Position numbers and translations under genes: made by a program. A stretch of DNA of 64,000 nt from Aeromonas bivalvium. GTDB lineage: Bacteria > Pseudomonadota > Gammaproteobacteria > Enterobacterales > Aeromonadaceae. The DNA lies in NCBI RefSeq assembly GCF_000819765.1, contig NZ_CDBT01000063.1, forward strand, positions 124,001 to 188,000, in the 5' to 3' direction. Shown in pieces: positions 17,651-26,421 of this stretch; position 1 is the first letter of the stretch; every line of letters begins with the position of its first letter. The notes below the pieces were generated by a model. It was given only the letters and a program-made list of their open reading frames with translations. It made no database searches and was not told the DNA's origin.

Positions 17651-17843
17651 GATTGCCTCCTTGTTATCTACCTCTTATTGCATACCCCAGTTGTGGCGAG
17701 AGTGTGCCATCGGCGGCATCTTTGTGTGGCAGAGTGTGACAAGGGAGGAGGAGTGACCGGCAGAACGAACTCTTTATCTCAAGGGGAGTGTGCTGTCTGG
17801 TTCTTACCAGCGAGATGGCGTGATGGCGGTAGCATAAGGGCAA

Positions 17844-17960
17844 GAGGTGGATGTCCTGGTCTTCCCGTATAGAAAGAGGTGGGTGTCCCGCTTATTCCTG
17901 CTAGTCTTCCACCCTGGTCTTCCCGTATGGAAAGAGGTGGGTGTCCCGCCTATTCCTATT
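17844..17960. repeat. 58-bp tandem REP-like repeats
   Basis: CTGGTCTTCCCGTAT...GAGGTGGGTGTCCCGC is repeated with a 58-base period (17856-17913, 17914-17960), preceded by a partial copy with GAGGTGGATGTCC at 17844-17856. This is the complement of the motif found before the transposase at 14968. The gene-free stretch 17651-18123 otherwise holds only the terminator at its right end. Confidence 0.75.
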
Positions 17961-18084
17961 GCCTGCATCAAGACCCTGGTGGTCATGGGGCAGCACAAGC
18001 GTTGCGGCGCCTTGCTGCCCGGATGAGGAAGGGGGCGAAGTCTTTCTGGAATCCCGGGAGCGCGAAGGGGACGTCAGGAAATAG

Positions 18085-18108
18085 AAAGGGGCAGGTACCA
18101 CCTGCCCC
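18085..18108 (-). terminator. Rho-independent terminator of the trehalose operon
   Basis: On the minus strand GGGGCAGGT-GGT-ACCTGCCCC is followed by UUUCU, 15 bases after the acetyltransferase stop. Confidence 0.8.
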
Positions 18109-18123
18109 TCTGTGTCAGCCGGG

Positions 18124-18735
18124 CTACCCGGCTGCCAGCTCCTCTGCCGTCATGGGGCGCAAGACCCGGCAGGGATTGCCCACCGCCACCACGCCTGCCG
18201 GAATGTCTCTGGTGACAACTGACCCTGCTCCGATGACGCTGTTGTCCCCTATGGTGACGCCCGGGCAGATGACGACGCTGCCCCCAATCCAGACGTTGTT
18301 GCCGATGCGCACCGGCTTGCCGAACTCCACCCCCTTGATGCGTGGTGCCACCGCCACAGGGTGAGTGGCGGTGTAGATCTGCACCCCGGGGGCCAGCAGC
18401 ACGTTGTCGCCTATGTGTACCTCGCACACATCCAGGATGGTGCAGTTGAAATTGGCGTAGAAATTCTCGCCGACAAAGATGTTGGCGCCATAGTCGCAGA
18501 AGAAGGGGGGCGTGATGAAACAGCGCTCTGCGCGGCCGCCCAGCAGGCGGGTAAGGCGCTCATCCCAGCCCGGGGCATCGGTTTGCTCCCGGTTCAGTTC
18601 TCCCAGCAGGGCGCGGCACTGCTCCCGCGCAGCCCGCAGTTCAGGATCCCCCGCATCATAGGGCGCTCCCGCCACCATCTTCTGCCACTCCAGGCCACGC
18701 ACGGCGGGCCGCTGCACTGTCGTTGCGTCAGTCAT
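18124..18735 (-). CDS. maa: Maltose/galactoside O-acetyltransferase (left-handed beta helix)
   Basis: A 203-aa sugar acetyltransferase of the Maa/LacA group, which transfers acetyl from acetyl-CoA to a sugar hydroxyl. The Maa N-terminal domain (MVAGAPYDAGDPELRAAREQCRALLGELN) is followed by hexapeptide repeats (VRIGNNVWIGGSVVICPGVTIGDNSVIGAGSVVTRDIPAGVVAVGNPCRV). The catalytic His is in TATHPV. Its ATG overlaps the treC stop (TGATG), so it is translationally coupled to treC and may acetylate excess sugar. The name follows the family; the true sugar is unproven. Confidence 0.9.
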   Translation of the reverse strand: MTDATTVQRPAVRGLEWQKMVAGAPYDAGDPELRAAREQCRALLGELNREQTDAPGWDERLTRLLGGRAERCFITPPFFCDYGANIFVGENFYANFNCTILDVCEVHIGDNVLLAPGVQIYTATHPVAVAPRIKGVEFGKPVRIGNNVWIGGSVVICPGVTIGDNSVIGAGSVVTRDIPAGVVAVGNPCRVLRPMTAEELAAG

Positions 18736-20399
18736 CAGTGCTCCATCAGCCAGATCAGGGATTCATAAGGGCGCAGCTTGCAGGATTGCGGGCGGGCCGG
18801 GCTGTCTTGGTAGTTGCCAAGCAGCAGGCGACCTTCGCCGGTTTGCAGCTCGGCAGGCAAGGCAAACTCCACCGGCTCGCCGTAGAAGTTGCTCACCACC
18901 AGCAGGGTCTGACCGTCGGCGCGGCGGGCATAGGCCCAGATACGATCGTGTCCGGTCAGCAGCTCCTGATAATCCCCCTGGGTGAAGATGGGATATGTCT
19001 TGCGCAGGGCGATGAGATCCCGATAGTGCCAGAACACCGAGTCGGTGTCGGCCAGCGCCGCCTCTGCGTTGATCTCGGAATAGTTGGCGGCAGGTTTGAG
19101 CCAGGGCGAACCTTGGGTGAAGCCCGCATTGAGGGCGGCACTCCACTGCATCGGGGTGCGGGAGTTGTCCCTGGATTTGGCCGCCAGAATGGCGAGGATC
19201 TCGGCCTCGCTCATCCCCTCCGCCTGCTTGATGGCAAAGATGTTGCGGCTCTCCACATCCTGATAGTCGTCGATGCGCTGATAGCCGGGGTTGGTCATGC
19301 CGATCTCCTCCCCCTGATAGATGTAGGGGGTGCCCTGCAACCCGTGCAGCGTGCTGGCCAGCATCTTGGCGGCGACCACGCGATGTTCGCCCTCGTCGCC
19401 GAAGCGGGAGACGATGCGCGGCTGATCGTGGTTGCACCAGAACAGCGCCGACCACCCCTTGCCATGCATGCCGCTCTGCCAGTGGTTGAAGATGCGCTTG
19501 AGTTCGAGGAAATCGAACGGGGCCTTGGTCCACTTGTCGCCGTTGGGGTAATCCACCTTGAGGTGGTGGAAGTTGAACACCATGGAGAGCTCGGAGCCAT
19601 CCAGTGCGCCATAACGCTGGCAGTGCTCCAGCGAGGTAGAGGACATCTCCCCCACCGTCATGGCCCCCACGGGGGCGAAGACGTCGCGGCTTATGTCCTG
19701 CAGGAATTCATGGATGCGCGGCCCGTCGGTGTAGAAGCGGCGGCCATCGCCAATCTCGTCGTTAGGGAATGCCTGATCCTTGGAGATGAGGTTGATGACG
19801 TCGAGACGAAAACCGTCCACCCCCTTCTTGGCCCAGAAGTGGATGATCTTTTTCACCTCGGCGCGAACCAAAGGGTTTTCCCAGTTGAGATCCGCCTGCT
19901 CGCGGGCAAACAGGTGCAGATAGTACTGGCCGGTGGCCGGGTCCAGCTCCCAGGCGCTGCCGCCAAACTTGGATTGCCAGTTGTTGGGCACGCCGCCCTC
20001 CACCGGAGCTTTCCAGATGTAGTAGTCGCGATAGGGGCTGTTTTTATCACCCTGCGCCGACTTGAACCAGGCGTGCTCGGTGGAGGTGTGATTCACCACT
20101 ATGTCCATCACGATGCGGATGCCGCGCTCATGGGCGGCGGCCAGCAGCGCCTCGAAATCGCTCATGGTGCCGTAGGCGGGATCGACGTCCAGGTAGTCGG
20201 CGATGTCGTAGCCGTTGTCCACCTGGGGGGAGACGTAGACAGGGGTCAGCCAGAGGGCATCGACGCCGAGGGTCTTGAGATAGTCGAGGCGGGCCATGAT
20301 CCCCTTGAGATCACCGGTGCCACGGGCGCCGGAATCCTGAAAGCTCTTGGGGTAGATCTGGTAAATCACGGCGCTTTGCCACCAGGGGGTCTGTGTCAT
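18735..20399 (-). CDS. treC: Trehalose-6-phosphate hydrolase
   Basis: A 554-aa GH13 enzyme that splits trehalose 6-phosphate into glucose and glucose 6-phosphate in the cytoplasm. The N terminus WWQSAVIYQIYPKSFQDS matches E. coli TreC. Catalytic motifs: VNHTS, GFRLDVINLIS (nucleophile Asp), VGEMSST (acid Glu) and WCNHDQPR. The start is set at MTQTPWW (20399), as in E. coli; an ATG at 20414 would add five residues. It lies downstream of treB and a hairpin, and upstream of the coupled acetyltransferase. Confidence 0.96.
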   Translation of the reverse strand: MTQTPWWQSAVIYQIYPKSFQDSGARGTGDLKGIMARLDYLKTLGVDALWLTPVYVSPQVDNGYDIADYLDVDPAYGTMSDFEALLAAAHERGIRIVMDIVVNHTSTEHAWFKSAQGDKNSPYRDYYIWKAPVEGGVPNNWQSKFGGSAWELDPATGQYYLHLFAREQADLNWENPLVRAEVKKIIHFWAKKGVDGFRLDVINLISKDQAFPNDEIGDGRRFYTDGPRIHEFLQDISRDVFAPVGAMTVGEMSSTSLEHCQRYGALDGSELSMVFNFHHLKVDYPNGDKWTKAPFDFLELKRIFNHWQSGMHGKGWSALFWCNHDQPRIVSRFGDEGEHRVVAAKMLASTLHGLQGTPYIYQGEEIGMTNPGYQRIDDYQDVESRNIFAIKQAEGMSEAEILAILAAKSRDNSRTPMQWSAALNAGFTQGSPWLKPAANYSEINAEAALADTDSVFWHYRDLIALRKTYPIFTQGDYQELLTGHDRIWAYARRADGQTLLVVSNFYGEPVEFALPAELQTGEGRLLLGNYQDSPARPQSCKLRPYESLIWLMEH

Positions 20400-20442
20400 G
20401 GTTAGGTCGCTCATTGGTTGAAACTGGGTTGAACAGGCCAAT

Positions 20443-20468
20443 AAAAAGGGCGGAGCCAGGGCTCCGCC
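20443..20468 (-). terminator. Internal terminator between treB and treC
   Basis: On the minus strand GGCGGAGC-CCTG-GCTCCGCC is followed by CUUUUUAUU, a full intrinsic terminator in the 82-base gap between treB and treC. It may lower treC/maa expression relative to treB. Confidence 0.85.
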
Positions 20469-20481
20469 GAGGTTGTGTGGA

Positions 20482-21912
20482 TCAGGCCGTGGCCAGATCC
20501 AGCTTGCCGGCCGCCTGCTGGCGCTTGTAGACCAGCAGGGTCAGCAGGGCGGGGACCAGGATGGCCACCAGCATGGCGACGGCGTAGATGCCCCAGTATT
20601 GCGGCTGGATGGAGAGGATGCCCGGCAGGCCGCCCACCCCGATGCCGTTGGCCATCACACCGGCGAAGCCGCAGATGAGGGCCGCACAGCTTGAGCCCAC
20701 CATGGCGCACAGCATGGGGAACTTGTACTTGAGGTTGATGCCGTACATGGCCGGCTCGGTCACCCCGAGGTAGGCGGAGATGGCGGCCGGGACCGAGATC
20801 TCCCGCTCGTTCTCTTTGCGGCTGATGAGGATGATCCCCACCACGGCAGAGGCCTGGGCGATGTTGGAGAGGGCGATCAGCGGCCAGATGGGGGTGCCGC
20901 CCATGCTCTGCATCAGTTGCAGATCCACCGCGTTGGTGGTGTGGTGGATGCCGGTGATGACCAGAGGCGCATAGAGGAAGCCGAACAGGGCCGCGCCTAT
21001 GGGGGCAAACGAACCCGTCATGGCCGCCTTGGCGGCAAAGCCAACGCCGTCACCAATCCAGCGGCCGAACGGCCCGATCAGGGCGTGGGCCACGATCACC
21101 GCCAGCAGCAGGGAGATGAAGGGCACTATCACCAGATAGAGATAGGCCGGGATGATGCGCTTGAGGTTGGTCTCCACCCAGGCGAGGAAGACACCCGCCA
21201 GCAGGGCCGGAATGACCTGGGCCTGATAGCCCACCTTCTGGATGACGAAGAGGCCGAAGTCCCATACTTCCGGGGTCTGTTGACCTATGCCATAGGCGTT
21301 CATCAGCTGCGGCGAGACGAGGGTGATGCCCAGCACTATGCCGAGGATCTCGGAGCCGCCCATCTTCTTCACCGCAGACCAGCAGACACCCACCGGCAGG
21401 AAGTGGAAGATGGCTTCACCCAGCAGCCAGAGGAAGGCGTGCACCTGGGCCCAGAACTGGCTGATCTCCACCAGGGTGTGGGTGCCGTCGTCGAACATCT
21501 TGATGTCGCCGATGACGTTGCGAAAGCCCAGGATCAGGCCGCCGGTGATGATGGCGGGCAGCAGGGGGACGAAGATCTCCGCTAGGTGGGAGATGCCGCG
21601 TTCCAGCGGGTTCATGTTGTGGCGGGCCGCCTGCTTGGCGGCATCCTTGCTGGCGCCGCTCACGCCTATCTCCTGGGTGAGCGCCTTGTACCACTGATCC
21701 ACCTCGTTGCCGATCACCACCTGGAACTGGCCGCCCTGGGTGAAGCTCCCCTTCACCGAAGGGATGGTCTCGATGGCCTTGGGGTCGGCCTTGGCCGGAT
21801 CGGCCAGCACGAACCTGAGTCGGGTCAGGCAGTGGCTGACGGTGGTGATGTTGTCCTTGCCGCCGATCCGTTCGATCAGCTGCGCCAGATGTTGTGTGTT
21901 GACTTTTGACAT
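20482..21912 (-). CDS. treB: PTS trehalose-specific EIIBC component
   Basis: A 476-aa permease that imports and phosphorylates trehalose to trehalose 6-phosphate. The N-terminal EIIB domain carries the phosphorylated Cys28 (TTVSHCLTRLRFVL). The EIIC domain spans about residue 105 to the end with ten hydrophobic helices (LAEIFVPLLPAIITGGLILGF, GIHHTTNAVDLQLM). No EIIA domain is present, so the glucose EIIA (Crr) is presumably borrowed. The order treR-treB-treC on one strand matches the enteric operon. Twin palindromes and a possible CRP site lie just upstream. Confidence 0.96.
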   Translation of the reverse strand: MSKVNTQHLAQLIERIGGKDNITTVSHCLTRLRFVLADPAKADPKAIETIPSVKGSFTQGGQFQVVIGNEVDQWYKALTQEIGVSGASKDAAKQAARHNMNPLERGISHLAEIFVPLLPAIITGGLILGFRNVIGDIKMFDDGTHTLVEISQFWAQVHAFLWLLGEAIFHFLPVGVCWSAVKKMGGSEILGIVLGITLVSPQLMNAYGIGQQTPEVWDFGLFVIQKVGYQAQVIPALLAGVFLAWVETNLKRIIPAYLYLVIVPFISLLLAVIVAHALIGPFGRWIGDGVGFAAKAAMTGSFAPIGAALFGFLYAPLVITGIHHTTNAVDLQLMQSMGGTPIWPLIALSNIAQASAVVGIILISRKENEREISVPAAISAYLGVTEPAMYGINLKYKFPMLCAMVGSSCAALICGFAGVMANGIGVGGLPGILSIQPQYWGIYAVAMLVAILVPALLTLLVYKRQQAAGKLDLATA

Positions 21913-21980
21913 GAGCCTTCCCTCTGTGACTCCATGAATAATGGTCGTTTCTTTGCCGGCTGGCCAATGACCGCCCGCTT

Positions 21981-22061
21981 ATTGGTATCGTTCCCAATCA
22001 GCATGAAGCCAGTGGTGGACTTCAGCAATGGGAACGTTCCCAATTCGTGGCGCTGGTCACA
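21981..22061 (-). promoter_or_regulatory. TreR operators and possible CRP site before treB
   Basis: A perfect palindrome TGGGAACGTTCCCA (22029-22042) and a weaker copy ATTGGTATCGTTCCCAAT (21981-21998) lie 46 bases apart centre to centre, as expected for a LacI-family repressor. A partial CRP-like site, TGTGA-N6-CCACG on the minus strand (22046-22061), abuts the strong operator. Confidence 0.75.
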
Positions 22062-22099
22062 AAAAGTGCAAAGCACCGGTCATGAGGGGAAAAGATAGA

Positions 22100-23047
22100 C
22101 TACAGGGGCTGGCAGGGGGCTATGGTGGCTCTGGGGGGCTGCCCCTCTTCAATCTGATCGAGCAGCTGTCTGGCGGCCAGGATGCCGGCAGCCTTGTAGC
22201 CGAAATCCAGGCTGAGGGTGTTGGCAAAGAGGAAAGTCAGCATGGGATTGCTGCCAAGGCCGCTCACCAGTATGTCGGTGCGACCCTGCTCCTGCAGGTA
22301 CTTGGCGGCGCCGATGGCCAGAGTATCGCTGGCGCAGACCATGGCCTGGGTGGTGGGGGTGAGCAGCTCGGCCGCGAGCCGGTAGCCGCTATGCAGGCCG
22401 AGATCCCCGAGGGCGCTGCGGGGCGTGCGTCCCTGTTCCCGACAGTAGTCGAGGTAAGCCTGATGGCGACGCAGCCCGGTGGTGAGATCGCTGCGTTCTA
22501 CCCCGAGATAGGCGACCTCGGTCAGGCCGCGCTCCCCGAGGTGGGCGAGCACGGCGCGCACCGCGCCGTCATCGTCGAAGCAGACCGACGAGAAGCCGGG
22601 ACGCTCGCGGGCCATCAGCACCAGCTTCTCCCTGAGCGGCGTCATGGCGGCATAGTCCAGATCGTTGAAGGCAAACAGTATGATGCCGTCCACCCCGCGC
22701 CGCTCCAGCACCGCCAGGTGCTCGCTCACCTTGGCGGGGGAGAACTTGCTCTCCATCAGCACGGCGTCGTAGCCACGCTGGTAAAGAGTCTCCAGCATGC
22801 CGCGCACCGCCTGGTTCTCCGAGCTGGAGTCGAGGCGCGACACCACTATGCCGACCACCTGCTGGCTCTGGCTGCGCATGGCCCGGGCCGATTTGCTCGG
22901 CACGAAACCGTGCTGGGCGATCACCGATTCGACCCTGGCTCTGGTCTGGGCGTTGACCCTGGGATCCTGATTGAGCACCCGGGAGACGGTCGACTTGCCG
23001 ACCCCGCTGAGGCGGGCGATATCGAGGATGGTCAGTTTCTTTTCCAT
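22100..23047 (-). CDS. treR: Trehalose operon repressor (LacI family)
   Basis: A 315-aa repressor, the same length as E. coli TreR. The LacI-type helix-turn-helix ILDIARLSGVGKSTVSRVLNQDPRVNAQTRARV is at residues 7-39 and the periplasmic-binding-like effector domain follows. TreR binds trehalose 6-phosphate as inducer in E. coli. The gene ends 187 bases before treB, with its operators in between, and is probably transcribed from its own promoter. Confidence 0.94.
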   Translation of the reverse strand: MEKKLTILDIARLSGVGKSTVSRVLNQDPRVNAQTRARVESVIAQHGFVPSKSARAMRSQSQQVVGIVVSRLDSSSENQAVRGMLETLYQRGYDAVLMESKFSPAKVSEHLAVLERRGVDGIILFAFNDLDYAAMTPLREKLVLMARERPGFSSVCFDDDGAVRAVLAHLGERGLTEVAYLGVERSDLTTGLRRHQAYLDYCREQGRTPRSALGDLGLHSGYRLAAELLTPTTQAMVCASDTLAIGAAKYLQEQGRTDILVSGLGSNPMLTFLFANTLSLDFGYKAAGILAARQLLDQIEEGQPPRATIAPCQPL

Positions 23048-23180
23048 GGGGGATCCGTGACAGGGGAGGGCGACAACCGGGATGCAGACATTGTTGTGAT
23101 TAAAGCCTGTGAATACAAGCCCATGGCGCTAGAATGGGCCTTCTGCCCGCCAGGGCCTCCTCTGCCGCAGGACGCGAACC

Positions 23181-24131
23181 ATGGATTTGACCGCCAGCCT
23201 TCACTTTTCCCTCTCCATCACAGGCCCCATCTGCGTGGTGCTGGCGCTGGGCATAGGCCTCAAGCGGCTGGGGCTCTTGCCCGACAGCTTCGTCGAGTCC
23301 GCTTCCCGCCTGGTGTTTCAGGTCACCCTGCCGGCGTTGTTGTTCCTCAGCATGGTGCGCACCGACTTTTCCACCATGCCGAGCCCCTGGCTCATCGTCT
23401 ACGGCCTGCTCGGCACCCTGGCCGGTTTCCTGGTGCTGGAGCTGCTGGCGGCCCGTTTCATCCCAGAGCGCGCCCAGCGCGGCATCTTCGTGCAGGGCAG
23501 CTTTCGCGGCAACATGGGGATCATGGGGCTGGCCTATGTGCAGAACGCCTATGGCCCCGAGGGCATAGGCGCCGCCGCCCTGCTGGTGGGCTCGGTCACA
23601 GTGCTTTACAACATTCTCGCGGTGATCACCCTGACCCGCAGTCTGGGGGGCGGAAAGGGGCTCAAACCCATACTCAAGGGGATAGTCAAAAACCCCCTCA
23701 TCATCGCCATCCTGGCGGCTCTGCCGTTCGGCCTGTTCGGCATCGAGCTGCCCCAGCTGGTCACCACCACGGGCAACTATTTTGCCAACATGACATTGCC
23801 GCTGGCGCTGCTGTGCACCGGCGCCAGCCTCAACCTCAAGGCCCTGCGCGGCGGCGCCCTGCTGACCGGCTGGGCCACCGCCAACCGGCTGCTCTGCATT
23901 CCCGTGCTGCTGGTACTGGGAGCCTGGGCGCTCGGTTTCAGTCCCCAGGCCCTCGGCATCCTGTTTCTCATCAGTTCGACCCCCACTGCCGCCGCCAGCT
24001 ATGTGATGACCCGGGCCATGGGGGGCGACAGCGCCTTGGCGGCCAACATCATCGCCACCACCACCCTGGGCTCGCTCGTCACCACCAGCCTGGGGGCCGC
24101 CATGATGAACTATCTGGGGCTGATGGGGTGA
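23181..24131 (+). CDS. AEC family transporter
   Basis: A 316-aa auxin-efflux-carrier-type permease with about ten membrane helices in two inverted halves. Marker segments: LVFQVTLPALLFLSMV, the conserved FRGNMGIMGLAYVQNAYG in the first half, and SSTPTAAASYVMTRAMGGD near the end. Relatives move malate, malonate or other organic anions; the substrate cannot be assigned. It is divergent from treR but shows no clear link to trehalose. Confidence 0.9.
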   Translation: MDLTASLHFSLSITGPICVVLALGIGLKRLGLLPDSFVESASRLVFQVTLPALLFLSMVRTDFSTMPSPWLIVYGLLGTLAGFLVLELLAARFIPERAQRGIFVQGSFRGNMGIMGLAYVQNAYGPEGIGAAALLVGSVTVLYNILAVITLTRSLGGGKGLKPILKGIVKNPLIIAILAALPFGLFGIELPQLVTTTGNYFANMTLPLALLCTGASLNLKALRGGALLTGWATANRLLCIPVLLVLGAWALGFSPQALGILFLISSTPTAAASYVMTRAMGGDSALAANIIATTTLGSLVTTSLGAAMMNYLGLMG

Positions 24132-24312
24132 TGGGGCCATGACGTGAGGGGGGCGTCCAAGCCGGCAGCCCCTGACCAGGGCGCGCGGATCAGCTGCCGT
24201 CCTGGGCGCCGCCATGATGCATGGCCCTGGGCTGACGGGATTGGCATTCGCCCTTGACCTTGCCGGAGGCGGCAGCTTTAGGCTGATGGCACATCGACAG
24301 AGGAGAGAGCCC

Positions 24313-24507
24313 ATGACCATAGAACTCACCGTTTCCGGCATGTCCTGCGGCGGCTGCGCCGCCAGCCTGCAAAAGGCCCTGCTGGCCCAGCCGTCAGTCA
24401 GCACCGCCAGCGTCGACTTTGCCAGCCGCAAGGCCGTCATCGATAGCGAGCTGAGCAAAGCCGAGTTGATCGCCCTGATCGAGGCGAGAGGCTTTCAGGT
24501 AGAGTGA
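24313..24507 (+). CDS. CopZ-like heavy-metal-associated protein
   Basis: A 64-aa single HMA domain with the MxCxxC copper site (GMSCGGCAASLQ). It would be a cytoplasmic copper chaperone that hands Cu(I) to a P-type ATPase or buffers it. GAGGAGAGA lies before the ATG at 24313. No copper ATPase or CueR-type regulator is adjacent, so it is an orphan chaperone here. Confidence 0.9.
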   Translation: MTIELTVSGMSCGGCAASLQKALLAQPSVSTASVDFASRKAVIDSELSKAELIALIEARGFQVE

Positions 24508-24561
24508 ATTATCACTTAATTGGTATAAATCAGACTAATATTCTGCTTACTTCTTTTTATT

Positions 24562-24577
24562 GGTGAGAGTGTTCACT
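24562..24577 (+). promoter_or_regulatory. Candidate CRP site upstream of ansB
   Basis: GGTGA-GAGTGT-TCACT matches the TGTGA-N6-TCACA consensus at eight of ten positions, 60-75 bases before the asparaginase start. E. coli ansB is known to be CRP-controlled. Confidence 0.6.
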
Positions 24578-24602
24578 TAAATCCCGTTTAAAAAGAATAA
24601 AA

Positions 24603-24639
24603 ATGCTGCAATTCACTCATCCAAAAGGATTGCAGCATG
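24603..24639 (+). promoter_or_regulatory. Hairpin covering the ansB start codon
   Basis: A perfect 10-bp stem ATGCTGCAAT (24603-24612) / ATTGCAGCAT (24629-24638) has the ribosome site AAAAGG in its 16-base loop. The first two bases of the initiator ATG (24637-24639) are in the stem. Confidence 0.75.
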
Positions 24640-25695
24640 ACCCTTCCCATTCGCAAGACCCTGATCGCCGCCGTACTCGGCCTGACCCTCTCCCCCATGG
24701 CCATGGCGCTGCCCAGCGTGCACATTCTGGCCACCGGCGGCACCATAGCCGGGGCGGGTCAGTCCGCCACCCAGTCCAACTACGAGGCGGGTAAGGTGGC
24801 CATCGAGACCCTGATCGCCGCCGTGCCCGAGATGAAGAAGGTGGCCGACGTGCAGGGGGAGCAGGTGGTGAAGATCGGCTCCCAGGACATGAACGACGAG
24901 GTGTGGCTCACGCTCGCCAAGCGGGTCAACGCGCTGCTGGCCAGGGATGACGTGGACGGCATCGTCATCACCCACGGCACCGACACCATGGAAGAGACCG
25001 CCTACTTCCTCAATCTGACCGTCAAGAGCGACAAGCCGGTGGTGCTGGTGGGCGCCATGCGTCCCTCCACCGCCATGAGCGCCGACGGCCCCATGAACCT
25101 CTACAACGCCGTGGTCACCGCCTCTGACCCCGCCTCCAGAGGGCGTGGTGTCATGGTGGCGATGAACGACACCGTGCTGGATGCCCGCGATGTCACCAAG
25201 ACCAACACCACAGGGGTGCAGACCTTTGCCTCCCCGAACTTCGGCCCGCTCGGCTACATCCATAACGGCAAGATCGACTATCAGCGCAGCCCGGCCCGCC
25301 AGCACACCAGCAAGACCCCGTTCGACGTGAGCAAGCTCGACAAGCTGCCCCAGGTCGGCATCGTCTACAGCTACGCCAACGCCTCGGATCTGCCGGCCAA
25401 GGCCCTGGTGGATGCCAGGTTCGACGGCATCGTCAGCGCCGGGGTGGGCAACGGCAACCTCTACCACAGCCTGTTCGACACCCTGGCCAAGGCGAGCAAG
25501 GACGGCATTCGCGTGGTGCGCTCCGCTCGCGTGCCGACCGGCGCCACTACCCTGGATGCGGAGATCGATGACGCCAAGTACGGCTTCGTCGCCGCCGAGA
25601 CCCTCAACCCGCAGAAGGCGCGGGTGCTGCTGATGCTCTCCCTGACCCAGAGCAAGGATCCGGCCCAGATCCAGCGCTGGTTCCAGCAGTTCTGA
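24637..25695 (+). CDS. ansB: L-asparaginase II, periplasmic
   Basis: A 352-aa type II asparaginase hydrolysing asparagine to aspartate and ammonia. The signal peptide covers residues ~1-24 (LIAAVLGLTLSPMAMA). Catalytic residues are visible: Thr in ILATGGTIAG and the Thr-Asp pair in ITHGTDTMEETAYFL, with the Lys in VGAMRPSTAMSADGP following the family pattern. The gene is alone. A CRP-like box and a start-codon hairpin precede it. Confidence 0.95.
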   Translation: MTLPIRKTLIAAVLGLTLSPMAMALPSVHILATGGTIAGAGQSATQSNYEAGKVAIETLIAAVPEMKKVADVQGEQVVKIGSQDMNDEVWLTLAKRVNALLARDDVDGIVITHGTDTMEETAYFLNLTVKSDKPVVLVGAMRPSTAMSADGPMNLYNAVVTASDPASRGRGVMVAMNDTVLDARDVTKTNTTGVQTFASPNFGPLGYIHNGKIDYQRSPARQHTSKTPFDVSKLDKLPQVGIVYSYANASDLPAKALVDARFDGIVSAGVGNGNLYHSLFDTLAKASKDGIRVVRSARVPTGATTLDAEIDDAKYGFVAAETLNPQKARVLLMLSLTQSKDPAQIQRWFQQF

Positions 25696-25816
25696 GGCGC
25701 GGCTGAAGGCTGAGGATGAGCGGGGGACATGGTGCCCCCCTTTGTCATTTCTGCGCCTTGGCACACCCCTTGCTTTGACCTGACTACTGTCCACAATGAT
25801 CTGGCAAGGGTGAACG

Positions 25817-26404
25817 ATGAAACGGTGGATCCAACATTTTTACCAACTGAATCGCCTCAATTGGCTCATGGTCTGGCTGCTGCTGTGCTGCAGCATCATA
25901 TTGCTGTTTCCGACCGGGCTGATGAAGGGGGCCGTGAGTGCCTGGGCAGACCAGCACGCCGCCTGGCTCGGGGTCGGCATGTTGATCGCCATCTCCTATT
26001 TCTGCAGCCAGGGCATGTTGATCGCCTGGGAGTGGGTCTGTGACGAGTGGCAGTCGCGCAAGCAAAAGGGGCAGCTCTCCCGGATGATCACCTTCCTCGA
26101 TTTCAACGAGAAGGCGGTGCTGCGCGAGTTCGTGTTGCAGCGTAAAAGCGTCATAAACCTGCCGATCACCGAGCCCGCCGTCAAAAACCTGATAGACGCC
26201 GGAGTGCTCACCTACGCCTATGGCAAACCGGCACGGGACAAGGATGACGAGAACCAGATCCGCGCCCTGATGATTGCCCTGCCGGCCCGCCCTCTGCTCA
26301 CCTACAAGGTGCTGGGTCTGTCTCGTGGCAAGATGAGCGATGAGCAGGTGGAGCAGATCATGAACGCCAGGCCCAAGTTCGCCCAGAAGAGCCTGCAACG
26401 CTGA
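25817..26404 (+). CDS. SieB-like (superinfection exclusion B family) membrane protein
   Basis: A 195-aa protein with two hydrophobic helices near the N terminus (LMVWLLLCCSIILLFPTG and WLGVGMLIAISYFCSQGMLI). A cytoplasmic region LDFNEKAVLREFVLQRKSVINLPITEPAVKNLIDAGVL resembles the SieB-family core as I recall it. SieB of phage P22 aborts superinfection; chromosomal members are of unknown role. No phage genes surround it. The family call is from memory of the motif, not a search. Confidence 0.7.
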   Translation: MKRWIQHFYQLNRLNWLMVWLLLCCSIILLFPTGLMKGAVSAWADQHAAWLGVGMLIAISYFCSQGMLIAWEWVCDEWQSRKQKGQLSRMITFLDFNEKAVLREFVLQRKSVINLPITEPAVKNLIDAGVLTYAYGKPARDKDDENQIRALMIALPARPLLTYKVLGLSRGKMSDEQVEQIMNARPKFAQKSLQR

Positions 26405-26421
26405 GGCGGCTCAAGCCAGCG

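Noticed and set aside
22028-24142. A 704-codon plus-strand frame across treR and the AEC gene
   Set aside because: It is antisense to treR and out of frame with the AEC transporter; no domain.
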